DNA from: Klebsiella sp. RHBSTW-00484
Lineage (GTDB): Bacteria > Pseudomonadota > Gammaproteobacteria > Enterobacterales > Enterobacteriaceae
Length of the DNA stretch: 64,000 nt
NCBI RefSeq assembly: GCF_013705725.1
Contig: NZ_CP055481.1
Coordinates: 186,001 to 250,000, forward strand
Reading direction: 5' to 3'
The position numbers and the translations under genes are program-made. A model generated the notes under the pieces. The model worked only from the letters and a program-made list of their open reading frames with translations. It was not told the DNA's origin and ran no database searches. Of the stretch, positions 41,423-51,589 are shown piece by piece; within the stretch, counting starts at the first letter, position 1, and every line of letters starts with the position of its first letter.

Positions 41423-42364
41423 TTATTTTGCTGGCCGTGTCGCTGTTTCCATCGCGTTGATACCGTCGCGTAATATGGCGATACGGTGGTTAACATCGGC
41501 GCTGGCATTAATTTCCAGTAATTTAATACCGATAAATTGCAATGGTTCGGTGGCGACTTCGGTGAAAAGTCCTTTGGCATGTTCGGTGGTCATCAGACTC
41601 TGCGGGCAGAGAGGGGCAAACGGCGCGTGTAAATCCTGCCATTCACCATATTCGCCGTTTAGCGTGGTGCCGGAGAACATCAGTGCGCCCAATTTTCCCG
41701 CCTGCCTGGCTTGCTGCACATGGGTCAGCGGCAGGGTGGTGTTGCGTCCTTCAATTGCCGAACGCGCCCAGTTAATACAGACGCTGATGTCATAACCAGC
41801 ACTGACTTCCAGTACGTTTTCTAATGGCAGGAAACCCTTACGGGGAGCGGGGCCGGTCATCGCATCGCAATGTTCCAGCACCAAATCGCAGGACCAGTCC
41901 CAACCGGCAATCTCTTTCAGTGAACGGGCAAAGGCGTCGGTAGCCTGAGCCACGTTTGGATTACCCGCCAGCGGTGCGGCATGCAGTTCAAGGGCGATAA
42001 CTTTCCCGGCGCTGTGGACATTGAGTTTATTGATCTTCTGGTAGAGGTGGCGATAGTACTCGACGCAGGCTTTACGCTGGGCTTCATCGCTGGAGGCCAG
42101 CCCAAAGCCGCAGTTTTCACTGCGACGACGCATGGTTTCCATAATCGCGGTCACCACGATTTGCCACTCTGGCGGAGTATGGCGTAATAACCACTCATCG
42201 CCGAGTGGGTGAAGATGCTCAAGGCAAGGTTGCTCCAGCCCGCGGATATTCGGGGTATCAGAGAGTTGTCGCCAGAATTCTATCTCTTCCTCTTCACTCT
42301 TTTCGTGAAATGAGGGCGCACAGGGATACGCACCGATTATAAAACCGGTATGATTCATTTTCAT
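41423..42364 (-). CDS. TIM-barrel protein of the yia operon (possibly DUF4862; YiaX1-like)
   Basis: This 313-residue soluble protein has no E. coli K-12 counterpart in the yia operon. It has features of a sugar-isomerase-like TIM barrel: strand-end acids and histidines in [13 protein letters not shown] (about 120-132), [11 protein letters not shown] (about 156-166), [13 protein letters not shown] and a C-terminal [18 protein letters not shown]. It starts 25 bases after yiaL, so it is co-transcribed. Klebsiella pneumoniae has an extra gene, yiaX1, at this place, and I infer that this is its homologue. A role in processing the sugar acid or lactone is likely, but the reaction is unknown. Confidence 0.7.
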   Translation of the reverse strand: MKMNHTGFIIGAYPCAPSFHEKSEEEEIEFWRQLSDTPNIRGLEQPCLEHLHPLGDEWLLRHTPPEWQIVVTAIMETMRRRSENCGFGLASSDEAQRKACVEYYRHLYQKINKLNVHSAGKVIALELHAAPLAGNPNVAQATDAFARSLKEIAGWDWSCDLVLEHCDAMTGPAPRKGFLPLENVLEVSAGYDISVCINWARSAIEGRNTTLPLTHVQQARQAGKLGALMFSGTTLNGEYGEWQDLHAPFAPLCPQSLMTTEHAKGLFTEVATEPLQFIGIKLLEINASADVNHRIAILRDGINAMETATRPAK

Positions 42365-42389
42365 TTACCGCTCCTGAAGAGAAGTTGGA

Positions 42390-43867
<1,478 letters not shown>

Positions 43868-43920
43868 CCCAGCTCTCCTGGCCGATTCTTAAGAATGATG
43901 GTATGTTTTTTTATCTCTAA

Positions 43921-43937
43921 ATTTCACAATGCGAAAT
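43921..43937. promoter_or_regulatory. Candidate YiaJ operator in the yiaK-yiaJ gap
   Basis: ATTTC-ACAATGC-GAAAT is a 5+5 inverted repeat about 55 bp upstream of yiaK. A second imperfect arm pair (ATTCC...GGAAAT) lies at about 43941-43964. IclR-family repressors bind such short inverted repeats. The assignment to YiaJ is inference. Confidence 0.4.
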
Positions 43938-44087
43938 CTGATTCCAAATATATAGATCGGAAATTAACAAGGCAACGATATGTAACTTTTTTAAAATTCA
44001 TTAAAATCAAATCGTTATGTTTTTAATGCTGATATCGTGAACTGCGACACACTTTGAGCTACCATCTGAATGCCAAGAAAAGGAGAG

Positions 44088-44900
44088 ATGTTTCTGATGA
44101 GCCTGAACGATGAAAAAGAGAAACCTGCGGGGAGTCAGAGCCTGTTTCGTGGCCTGACGTTGATAGAAATTCTGAGTAATTATCCAAACGGCTGCCCGCT
44201 GGCGCACCTGTCGGAGTTGGCAGGGTTGAACAAAAGTACAGTCCATCGTTTATTGCAGGGGCTGCAATCTTGCGGCTACGTGACGCCGGCCCCGGCTGCG
44301 GGGAGCTATCGCCTGACAACGAAGTTTATTGCTGTCGGTCAGAAGGCCTTGTCATCGCTCAATATCATCCACGTCGCGGCACCACACCTTGAGGTGCTCA
44401 ACCTGGCGACCGGTGAGACGGTGAACTTTTCCAGCCGTGAAGATGACCATGCGATTTTGATTTATAAGCTGGAACCGACGACCGGTATGCTGCGCACTCG
44501 CGCCTACATTGGTCAGCACATGCCGTTGTACTGCTCGGCGATGGGCAAGATCTACATGGCGTTTGGTCATCCTGATTATGTTGAGAGCTACTGGAATACT
44601 CATCAGGACATTATTCAGCCGTTGACCCGCAATACCATTACCGGCCTGCCTGCGATGCATGATGAACTGGCGCAGATCCGCGAGCGTAATATGGCAATGG
44701 ACAGGGAAGAGAATGAGTTAGGCGTTTCCTGCCTGGCGGTGCCGGTTTTCGATATTCATCGACGGGTGCCTTACGCTATCTCCATTTCTCTATCGACATC
44801 GCGCCTTAAGCAGGTGGGGGAAAAAAATTTACTCAAACCGCTGCGCGATACGGCAGAGGCTATTTCCCGTGAACTGGGGTTTTCCGTGCGCGAAAATTAA
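44088..44900 (+). CDS. yiaJ: IclR-family repressor of the yia operon, YiaJ
   Basis: YiaJ represses yiaK-sgbE. The protein has an N-terminal winged helix (about 15-75 of this start; LSELAGLNKSTVHRLLQGLQ) and the C-terminal IclR effector domain (about 90-260). Three in-frame ATGs are possible: 44070 has no ribosome site, 44088 follows AAGGAG closely, and 44097 has it at 11 bases. I list 44088 (270 residues); 44097 is nearly as good. It is divergent from yiaK and followed by ysaA. Confidence 0.92.
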   Translation: MFLMSLNDEKEKPAGSQSLFRGLTLIEILSNYPNGCPLAHLSELAGLNKSTVHRLLQGLQSCGYVTPAPAAGSYRLTTKFIAVGQKALSSLNIIHVAAPHLEVLNLATGETVNFSSREDDHAILIYKLEPTTGMLRTRAYIGQHMPLYCSAMGKIYMAFGHPDYVESYWNTHQDIIQPLTRNTITGLPAMHDELAQIRERNMAMDREENELGVSCLAVPVFDIHRRVPYAISISLSTSRLKQVGEKNLLKPLRDTAEAISRELGFSVREN

Positions 44901-44933
44901 GGCAAATGCCCAGATCGTAGCGGATATCTGATA

Positions 44934-44982
44934 AAAAAAGCCGCTGACTCCATTCAGGATCAAGGCGCGGGACCGGCTTTTT
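44934..44982 (+). terminator. Terminator-like stem after yiaJ
   Basis: AAAAAGCCG (44935-44943) pairs with CGGCTTTTT (44974-44982). The 30-base interior has a smaller CTGA/TCAG stem. The T run follows on the plus strand, 18 bases ahead of ysaA's leader. Confidence 0.6.
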
Positions 44983-45018
44983 CTGGCAACCTGCATTTTT
45001 ATCTCCAATGGAGCAAGG

Positions 45019-45507
45019 ATGAACCGGTTTATTATCGCAGATGCGCAAAAATGCATTGGCTGCCGTACCTGTGAAGTCGCCTGCGTGGTGTCCCATCAGC
45101 AGGACCAGGACTGTTCTGGCGTCTCCGCCACGCACTTTGCGCCGCGGATCCGCGTGGTGAAAAATGACGATATCTCGACGGCAACGCTGTGCCGCCAGTG
45201 CGAGGATGCACCCTGCGCGAATGTGTGTCCTGAAGGCGCTATCCGCCGTGAAAACTCAGTCTGGCGTGTGGATCAGCGGCGCTGCATCGGATGCAAAAGC
45301 TGCATGATAGCGTGTCCCTACGGCGCAATGACCGTGATGCTGGTGGATGATGGCGTACAGGCGTTGAAGTGCGATTTGTGCAGCCATCGCGAAGAGGGCC
45401 CTGCCTGCGTGGCGGCGTGTCCGACTCAGGCGCTGCATTGCATGGAGCCGGTGGAGCTGGAAAGAATAAGCGCCGAGCGCCGTAGACGGACGGCGTTGGC
45501 GATGTAA
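45019..45507 (+). CDS. ysaA: Polyferredoxin-like electron carrier YsaA (HydN family)
   Basis: A 162-residue cytoplasmic protein with 16 Cys in four [4Fe-4S] motifs: CIGCRTCEVAC, CRQCEDAPCANVCP, CIGCKSCMIACPYG and CDLCSHREEGPACVAACP. It resembles HydN and the electron-transfer subunits of molybdoenzymes, but no catalytic subunit is encoded nearby. In E. coli the same orphan gene (formerly yiaI) sits at this place. Its redox partner is unknown. Confidence 0.9.
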   Translation: MNRFIIADAQKCIGCRTCEVACVVSHQQDQDCSGVSATHFAPRIRVVKNDDISTATLCRQCEDAPCANVCPEGAIRRENSVWRVDQRRCIGCKSCMIACPYGAMTVMLVDDGVQALKCDLCSHREEGPACVAACPTQALHCMEPVELERISAERRRRTALAM

Positions 45508-45513
45508 CGTGTT

Positions 45514-45606
45514 CCCCGGAGGCGGCGCTTGGCGCGCCTTTTCCGGGCTACTGGTCCGCAGACGGCTGAAAACCTGTAGCCCGGCTAAGCGCAGCGCGAG
45601 CAGGGA
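45514..45606. repeat. REP-like repeat between ysaA and avtA
   Basis: CCCCGGAGGCGGCGCTTGGC at the left, and GTAGCCCGGCTAAGCGCAGC at 45576-45595. The same arrangement occurs at the other copies in this window. It lies between two converging genes. Confidence 0.8.
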
Positions 45607-45620
45607 ATAGATCTGGCTTA

Positions 45621-46877
45621 TTACGCGTCCTGCTCACCCCAGGCACGTTCAACCTCTTCGGCGAGAATCTTCACGCCAACTTCAATCTTCTCCGGGTCCG
45701 GCACGTAGTTCATGCGCATGCATTGATGCGTGTGCGGCCACGGTTTATCCAGTCCCGGGAAGAAGTAGTCGCCCGGCACCATCAGGACGCCGCGTTTCTT
45801 CAGGCGTTGATACAGCAGCTCGGTGGAAATCGGCAGATCCTTAAACCACAACCAGAGGAAAATTGCCCCTTCCGGCTTGTGAATCAGGCAGCGCTCTTGC
45901 GGCAGATAGCGGCGAATAATGGCGATAGTTTCCTGTACGCGCTGGTAGTAGAACGGCTTGATCACCGTTTCCGACAGGCGCAGCAGGTCGTTGCGCTTAA
46001 TCATCTCACACATCATCGCTGGCCCCATTCCACCGGGGGCGAGGCTGATAATGCCGTTCATATTGCTGATGGCGGTGATGATTTTCTCGTTGGCGATGAT
46101 AATCCCGCAGCGGCTTCCCGGTAGGCCGAGCTTGGAGAGGCTCATGCACAGGACGATATTCGGATTCCACAGCGGCCTGGCGTCACTGAAAATAATCCCC
46201 GGGAACGGAACGCCGTAGGCATTATCAATAACCAGAGGGATGCCGTGCTGATTGGCCAGCGCATCCAGCTTGATCAGCTCGTCGTCGGTAATAACGTTGC
46301 CGGTCGGGTTGGTGGGGCGAGAAACGCAGATCATCCCCGTCTCGTCCGTTACCTGCAAATGCTCGAAATCCACGTGATATTTAAACTGGCCTTCCGGCAG
46401 CAACTCAATGTTCGGACGTGTGGCGACAAACAGGTCTTCTTCGAGGCCGGAATCGGCATAGCCGATGTACTCAGGCGTCAACGGAAACAGCACCTTACGG
46501 GTAGTTCCATCCGCACGACGGCCTGCGAAGAGGTTAAACAAGTAGAAAAACGCGCTCTGACTGCCATTTGTCAGCGCAATATTCTGTGGCTCGATCTCCC
46601 AGCCCAGTTCATCACGTAGCATTTTCGCCAGCAGGACCAGCAGCTCGCTTTTACCCTGCGGGCCGTCATAATTACAAAGCGCATCAAGGGCCTTGCCGCT
46701 ATTCAGCATGTCGGCTAGCAGGCTATGGAAGTAATCATTCATTTCCGGAATCTGTGCGGGATTACCGCCGCCCAGCATGATGGCGCCCGGCGTGCGCAGG
46801 CCGTCATTAAGGTCTTCCATCAAGCGGGTGATGCCCGAATGACGGGTAAATTTGTCGCCAAAAAGTGAAAATGTCAT
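45621..46877 (-). CDS. avtA: Valine-pyruvate aminotransferase (transaminase C)
   Basis: AvtA transfers the amino group between valine/alanine and their keto acids. The 418-residue fold-type I PLP enzyme has the cofactor Lys249 in MSLSKLGLPGSRCG and the PTNPTGN and VIDNAYG motifs (188-194, 217-222). Length and sequence match the enteric family. It follows malS on the same strand, separated by a strong terminator. Confidence 0.96.
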   Translation of the reverse strand: MTFSLFGDKFTRHSGITRLMEDLNDGLRTPGAIMLGGGNPAQIPEMNDYFHSLLADMLNSGKALDALCNYDGPQGKSELLVLLAKMLRDELGWEIEPQNIALTNGSQSAFFYLFNLFAGRRADGTTRKVLFPLTPEYIGYADSGLEEDLFVATRPNIELLPEGQFKYHVDFEHLQVTDETGMICVSRPTNPTGNVITDDELIKLDALANQHGIPLVIDNAYGVPFPGIIFSDARPLWNPNIVLCMSLSKLGLPGSRCGIIIANEKIITAISNMNGIISLAPGGMGPAMMCEMIKRNDLLRLSETVIKPFYYQRVQETIAIIRRYLPQERCLIHKPEGAIFLWLWFKDLPISTELLYQRLKKRGVLMVPGDYFFPGLDKPWPHTHQCMRMNYVPDPEKIEVGVKILAEEVERAWGEQDA

Positions 46878-47009
46878 CGCGATTAATCTGTCGGTATCCC
46901 TGGAAAGTGGGTAACCATAACGCCAGCGCAGACAGGGTGCAAATCGAGGGACTGGAAGGATATTTCGGTTTTGTGCTGCCAGAGAAGTGTTTTTTGGATA
47001 TTTATCCTG

Positions 47010-47039
47010 AAAACGCTCCCCTGATAATCAGGGGAGCGT
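47010..47039 (-). terminator. Rho-independent terminator after malS
   Basis: A perfect 12-bp stem (47013-47024 with 47028-47039) closes a 3-base loop. Read on the minus strand it is followed by TTTT, 12 bases after the malS stop. Confidence 0.85.
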
Positions 47040-47051
47040 GCTGTTATGTGA

Positions 47052-49085
47052 TTACTGCTGGCCTGCCCACACCACCATCACTTTATCGTCGCCGCTCTCG
47101 CGGATAAAAGCGTAGCCTTTTGGCATCGATAGCGTGGTTTGCTTGCCCATGCCAATCGCCGGATGGCGGGCGCGGAACTGGCCCAGTTTCTCCCAGTGGG
47201 TGACGCTGCGTGCGGCTTTACCGCTCACATCCTGCCAGTTCATATCCGAACGCGTGCCTTGCAATGGGTCTGACCCCGTCGGGCCAAACGGCCGTGAGGA
47301 TTCATCACCGTAGAAGATTTGCACGGCGCCTGGCGCGAGCAGCAGCAGTTCCGCCGCCGTGCTGCCGCCTTCACGGAACAGGCTGGTGTCGTGCGAGGAG
47401 AGATAGCTTAATACGTTGAAGTCCTGAAGTTTCTCCGCCATTTGTTGCCAGGTCAGATCCATCGTGGACATGCAGCTTGCCGCTTTCGACGCCTGATCCT
47501 GATAATCGAAGTTTAGCATCGCGTCAAAACCGTGGCGATAGTAATCGCTCTGCATTACGCCGTGGCCCCATGCCTCGCCGGTCATCCAGAACGGCGCGTT
47601 ATCCAGCGTTTTTTCCGGGTTGGCCTTTTTCCATTCTGCCAGCGCTTCGGTAGCCTGGGTTTTTAATTGCTGCCAGGCGGCCTGTTCAACGTGTTTGGCG
47701 GTATCGACGCGGAAACCATCAATACCGTAATCACGTACCCATTGGCTTAGCCAGTGGGTCAGATAATCGCGCGGCGTGTGGCCGGGGATCTCTTTGGCCG
47801 CGGTATCCGGTTTATGGCGATAGAAGTTCGGCAGGCCGGAAGGCTCCGTGGATTCGGTTTTCAGGTCCGGCAGGAAAGCCAGTGACATGGTTAGATCGTC
47901 AAAGCCGGGGTTGTCGTAGTCGCCGATATCGGTGCGGATCCATTTTTTACCCCACCATTTCTCCCATCCGGCTTTATCGCTGAAGTTGATGTAGTCGTTA
48001 AAGCTGTGCCAGCTCTGACCCGCGCGCGGCTTCCAGTCGGTCCAGCGCTCGCCTAAAGTCTTTTTCAGTTCGTCGCCCTGGATGTACAAAGAACCGAACT
48101 GGAACTCCTGCATGTCTGCCAGAGTCGCGTAGCCGGTATGGTTCATCACCACGTCGAACAGAATGCGGATCCCACGCTTATGGGCCTCATCAATCAGGCG
48201 GCGCAGATCGTCTTCTGTCCCCATATTGGCATCGAGCTTCGTCCAGTCCTGGGTGTAATAACCGTGATAGGCGTAATGCGGGAAATCGCCCTTAGTGCCG
48301 CCGCCAACCCAGCCGTGGATTTGCTCCAGCGGCGAGCTGATCCACAGCGCGTTGACGCCGAGCTGCTGGAGATAATCAAGTTTACTGGTCAAGCCTTGCA
48401 GGTCGCCGCCGTGGAAGGTGCCGATTTCCTGCATACCGTCTTTGTGGCGGCCATAACTATTGTCGTTGGCCGGGTTGCCGTTAACAAAGCGGTCGGTGAG
48501 GACGAAATAGACAGTAGCGTTGTGCCAGTTAAATGGTGCGGCAGCTTGCGTCTCTGCACGTTCAAGCAACAGCAGACCATTGCTGTTAAACGCGGGCTGG
48601 AGGGTAATTTTACCGCCGCTGACGGTGGCGACATTGCCGCTATAGAAGTCGCGAACTTTACTGCCTTCGGCGAAGGATTTGCTGACGTCGATGGTCAACG
48701 GTTTGCCATCCCATTTCGGACACTGCTTCAGCTGTGGCGCGGTGGCGGCGGCAGTTTGCTTCTCCTCCAGGGAAACCATCAGGGTTGGCGTGCCCGAACG
48801 GGTATCGACTTCCAGGGTATAGCGGCCATCGCGGAATACGCGCCACTGCGGTGCTGGATCGCGACAGGGCTCCATGGAAAGCATCTGGTTGAGTTTGATG
48901 ATGCCAGCGGGCTGCCAGCACTGTTGGTCAAAATTAATTCGCAGAGGGCGCGTACCCTTCGCTACCTCATTTTGACTGATAAATCTGCCGGTGCCTTCTT
49001 CGGTAAAGGCGGGGAAATCTGCGGTGGTCCAGGCGGCGAAGGCCATCCCAGGCAACAGCAGCGACGCAAGCGCAGCGAGTTTCAT
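47052..49085 (-). CDS. malS: Periplasmic alpha-amylase MalS
   Basis: MalS hydrolyses maltodextrins in the periplasm, releasing mainly maltohexaose from the non-reducing end. The 677-residue GH13 protein has a signal peptide (1-17, ending AFA) and the catalytic triad Asp461 (GFRVDTAKH), Glu504 (TGEAWG) and Asp566 (SSHDTS). About 180 residues precede the barrel, as in E. coli. The other mal genes are not in this window. Confidence 0.96.
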   Translation of the reverse strand: MKLAALASLLLPGMAFAAWTTADFPAFTEEGTGRFISQNEVAKGTRPLRINFDQQCWQPAGIIKLNQMLSMEPCRDPAPQWRVFRDGRYTLEVDTRSGTPTLMVSLEEKQTAAATAPQLKQCPKWDGKPLTIDVSKSFAEGSKVRDFYSGNVATVSGGKITLQPAFNSNGLLLLERAETQAAAPFNWHNATVYFVLTDRFVNGNPANDNSYGRHKDGMQEIGTFHGGDLQGLTSKLDYLQQLGVNALWISSPLEQIHGWVGGGTKGDFPHYAYHGYYTQDWTKLDANMGTEDDLRRLIDEAHKRGIRILFDVVMNHTGYATLADMQEFQFGSLYIQGDELKKTLGERWTDWKPRAGQSWHSFNDYINFSDKAGWEKWWGKKWIRTDIGDYDNPGFDDLTMSLAFLPDLKTESTEPSGLPNFYRHKPDTAAKEIPGHTPRDYLTHWLSQWVRDYGIDGFRVDTAKHVEQAAWQQLKTQATEALAEWKKANPEKTLDNAPFWMTGEAWGHGVMQSDYYRHGFDAMLNFDYQDQASKAASCMSTMDLTWQQMAEKLQDFNVLSYLSSHDTSLFREGGSTAAELLLLAPGAVQIFYGDESSRPFGPTGSDPLQGTRSDMNWQDVSGKAARSVTHWEKLGQFRARHPAIGMGKQTTLSMPKGYAFIRESGDDKVMVVWAGQQ

Positions 49086-49140
49086 TCCGGAGTCCTGTGT
49101 GCGGTGTTTTGTTCAGTGTGCGCGTTTGCTTATCCAATGA

Positions 49141-49150
49141 ACTCATCCCG
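49141..49150 (-). promoter_or_regulatory. MalT-box-like site upstream of malS
   Basis: Read on the minus strand the bases are CGGGATGAGT, 8 of 10 to the MalT consensus GGGGATGAGG, about 56 bp upstream of the malS ATG. A second weaker inverted partner, GAGGATGAAT, is at 49167-49176. E. coli malS is MalT-activated. Confidence 0.45.
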
Positions 49151-49191
49151 TCTCTGCTTTTCCTGGGAGGATGAATAAGGGTGAGTGATCG

Positions 49192-49239
49192 CGCTCAAAA
49201 AATGAGCGAGAAATGCGATGGTTGTCGCATTTTTGAGCG
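49192..49239. other. Nested hairpin element between malS and bax
   Basis: Outer arms CGCTCAAAAA (49192-49201) and TTTTTGAGCG (49230-49239) form a 10-bp inverted repeat. Inside, CGCTC/GAGCG and AAATGCGA/TCGCATTT (49211-49218 with 49225-49232) form competing smaller stems. The latter stem is followed by T's on the plus strand, so the element could be a leader attenuator or a terminator. Confidence 0.55.
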
Positions 49240-49400
49240 GTTGTAATGCCGCAGAAACCGATTTCAGGTGACAGCTTTTCGGAATTGGACTATTTCTGTG
49301 GGTGCGTCATCTGGGTATTTTTGATACTATTCGCGATTCAACCATCGATTTTTTGCGAAAAACAAGGTGTTGGAATGATTAAATCCGACCAGGAGACCTA

Positions 49401-50228
49401 ATGATATCGATTCCCATGCGACGATATGGGGCTGCGATACTCATGTTACTTACCTGTTTATTTTCAGGTAGTGTGCTGGCAACAACACACACAGCAACAA
49501 CGAGTCATAAAGCCTCAGAAGTTAAGAAGAAAAGTACGGTTAAAGTAAGCAAGGTAAGCAGTAAACAAGAGTATTCTCGCAATAGTGTAAAGAGCAGTTC
49601 ACTTCCTGATTTGCGAAAATACCCTTCCGGGACACCAAGGAAAAAAGCGTTTCTCCGGACGGTAATGCCTTATATTACGAAACAGAATCAGGTGATTACC
49701 GCCGATCGTAACTGGCTTGTAACCAAGCAGTACGATGCACGCTGGTCGCCGAGCGAGCGCGCGCGCCTGAAAGAGATCGCTTCACGCTATAAAGTGAAAT
49801 GGTCTGGCAATACTCGCCATATTCCATGGAATTCGCTGCTTGAGCGCGTCGACATTATTCCGAATAGCATGGTAGCAACCATGGCGGCTGCGGAAAGCGG
49901 CTGGGGAACATCAAAGCTGGCGCGGGTGAACAACAATCTGTTTGGTATGAAGTGTGGCGGTGGAAACTGTCGCGGTGCGGTGAAGGGCTACTCCCAGTTT
50001 GATTCTGTAGAGGAGTCCGTTCAGGCCTACGTGAGAAATCTGAATACGCATCCGGCCTATTCGTCGTTCCGTAAATCGCGTGCGCAAATGCGCCAGGCCG
50101 ATCAGGAGCTGACCGCCAGCACGATGATTCACAAGCTGAAGGGCTATTCGACCAAAGGGTCGAGCTATAACAACTATCTCTTCGCGATGTATCAGGATAA
50201 CCAGCGGTTAATTGCCGCACACATGTAA
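49401..50228 (+). CDS. bax: Bax, glucosaminidase-domain protein
   Basis: A 275-residue exported protein: signal peptide about 1-27 (ending VLA), a Ser/Lys/Thr-rich basic linker (about 28-70), and a GH73-type glucosaminidase domain (about 135-275) with the catalytic Glu in AAESGWGTSKLARVNNN. It probably cuts murein N-acetylglucosaminyl bonds. Its role in E. coli is not well defined. It is convergent with xylR. Confidence 0.92.
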   Translation: MISIPMRRYGAAILMLLTCLFSGSVLATTHTATTSHKASEVKKKSTVKVSKVSSKQEYSRNSVKSSSLPDLRKYPSGTPRKKAFLRTVMPYITKQNQVITADRNWLVTKQYDARWSPSERARLKEIASRYKVKWSGNTRHIPWNSLLERVDIIPNSMVATMAAAESGWGTSKLARVNNNLFGMKCGGGNCRGAVKGYSQFDSVEESVQAYVRNLNTHPAYSSFRKSRAQMRQADQELTASTMIHKLKGYSTKGSSYNNYLFAMYQDNQRLIAAHM

Positions 50229-50248
50229 TTGCTCATACATGTCGTCTA

Positions 50249-50277
50249 ATGCCCGGTGCGCAAGCCCGGGCATTTTT
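50249..50277. terminator. Bidirectional terminator between bax and xylR
   Basis: ATGCCCGG (50249-50256) pairs with CCGGGCAT (50266-50273), then TTTTTCTTT on the plus strand. It lies 20 bases after the bax stop. Confidence 0.75.
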
Positions 50278-50286
50278 CTTTACGTT

Positions 50287-51465
50287 CTACATCATCACTT
50301 CACTGTGCCGATCGCGGTACTCCTTCGGCGTCACGTCGTACTCTTTCTTAAACACCGAATAGAAATATTGCAGCGACGGATAGCCGCACATCTGCGAAAT
50401 TTCGTTAATCGACAGCGTAGTCGATACCAGCAGGCTGCGCGCTTTTTCTAACTTTTCGCTGTGGATCATAGTATGAATCGTCTCGCCCACCTCCTCCTTG
50501 AAGCGCTTTTCAAGGTTCGAACGGGAGATACCGACGGCATCCAGCACCTGCTCGACCTTAATCCCTTTACAGGCGTTGTTACGGATATAGTGCATTGCCT
50601 GAATAACTGACGGATCGGACAGCGAACGATAGTCGGTGGAACGACGCTCTATTACGCGCATCGGCGGAATCAATTGGCGCTGCAACGGTAAGTCTTCGTT
50701 TTCCAGCAGACGATGCAGCAGCTTCGCGGCCTGATAGCCCATCTGGCGGGTGCCCTGGGCGACGGATGACAGAGCGACGCGCGACAGGTAGCGGGTAAGC
50801 TCTTCGTTATCAATGCCAATCACGCACAGCTTTTCCGGGACCGGAATATGCAGCCGCTCGCAGGCCTGTAACACGTGGCGTGCGCGGGCATCGGTGACGG
50901 CGATAATTCCGGTTTGCGGCGGCAATGTTTGTAGCCAGTCGGCAAGCCGATTTTGCGCATGCTGCCAGTTTTCCGGCGCTGTCTCAAGACCCTGATACAC
51001 CACGCCGCGATATTTTTCTCTGGCGACCAACTGGCAAAACGCGTGCTCGCGCTCGGCGGCCCAGCCTTTACAGCTGGAAGTGGGCAGACCGTAAAAGGCG
51101 AAGCGGTTGATGCCTTTTTCTTTCAGATGGAGAAACGCGCTTTCGACCAGCGCGGCGTTATCGGTAGCGATGTAGTGAACCGGCGGATAGCATTCCGGAC
51201 GATGGAAAGAGCCGCCGACGCCGACAATCGGGACATCGACGCCGATCAGCAGATTTTCAATTTCCGGGTCGTCGTAATCGGCAATGACGCCGTCGCCTAA
51301 CCACTCCTTAATGTTTTCAATTCGCGCCCGGAAATCTTCCTCAATGAAGATGTCCCATTCCAATTGCGATGCCTGCAAATATTCACCAACGCCTTCAACA
51401 ACCTGGCGGTCGTAGGCTTTGTTGGCGTTGAATAACAGCGTAATACGGTGACGCCTTTCATACAT
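50287..51465 (-). CDS. xylR: Xylose operon activator XylR
   Basis: XylR binds D-xylose and activates xylAB and xylFGH. The start at 51465 (MYERRHRITLLFNANKAYD) gives 392 residues, the E. coli length; a 15-codon extension is rejected. The N-terminal part (about 5-270) is a LacI-type periplasmic-binding-protein fold, and the C-terminal part (about 285-390) has two AraC-type helix-turn-helix motifs (VEQVLDAVGISRSNLEKRFKEE and INEISQMCGYPSLQYFYSVF). It follows xylH on the same strand. Confidence 0.97.
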   Translation of the reverse strand: MYERRHRITLLFNANKAYDRQVVEGVGEYLQASQLEWDIFIEEDFRARIENIKEWLGDGVIADYDDPEIENLLIGVDVPIVGVGGSFHRPECYPPVHYIATDNAALVESAFLHLKEKGINRFAFYGLPTSSCKGWAAEREHAFCQLVAREKYRGVVYQGLETAPENWQHAQNRLADWLQTLPPQTGIIAVTDARARHVLQACERLHIPVPEKLCVIGIDNEELTRYLSRVALSSVAQGTRQMGYQAAKLLHRLLENEDLPLQRQLIPPMRVIERRSTDYRSLSDPSVIQAMHYIRNNACKGIKVEQVLDAVGISRSNLEKRFKEEVGETIHTMIHSEKLEKARSLLVSTTLSINEISQMCGYPSLQYFYSVFKKEYDVTPKEYRDRHSEVMM

Positions 51466-51513
51466 AGTGTTGTTCCTGGTCTCTTTCGCTGGTCGTACAA
51501 TACCGACCAATGT

Positions 51514-51568
51514 CCGAATTATTTCAAGCTACTTGTGCCTAAGTTTGGCGGTAGCGCAAATAATTCGG
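51514..51568. repeat. Inverted repeat between xylH and xylR
   Basis: CCGAATTATTT (51514-51524) and AAATAATTCGG (51558-51568) are perfect 11-bp inverted arms. Inner arms GCTAC/GTAGC (51528-51532, 51551-51555) extend the fold. The outer arms resemble the GAATTATTT end of the ERIC composite at 5922-6116. It could stop xylFGH transcripts or be a repeat remnant. Confidence 0.6.
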
Positions 51569-51589
51569 GCATATTTATTTTTAATGCGA

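Larger units (their letters stand above)
49086..49400. other. malS-bax divergent gap (315 bp)
   Basis: It contains two MalT-box-like sites near 49141 and 49167 and a nested hairpin region at 49192-49239, listed separately. The remainder (49240-49400) is an AT-rich bax leader or promoter. No gene was seen. Confidence 0.65.

Noticed and set aside
44070..44087. Earlier yiaJ start at 44070
   Set aside because: No ribosome-binding sequence precedes it; AAGGAG lies after it and before 44088/44097.
48138..49178. Plus-strand reading frame of 346 codons opposite malS
   Set aside because: Antisense to an intact GH13 amylase, with no recognisable motifs.
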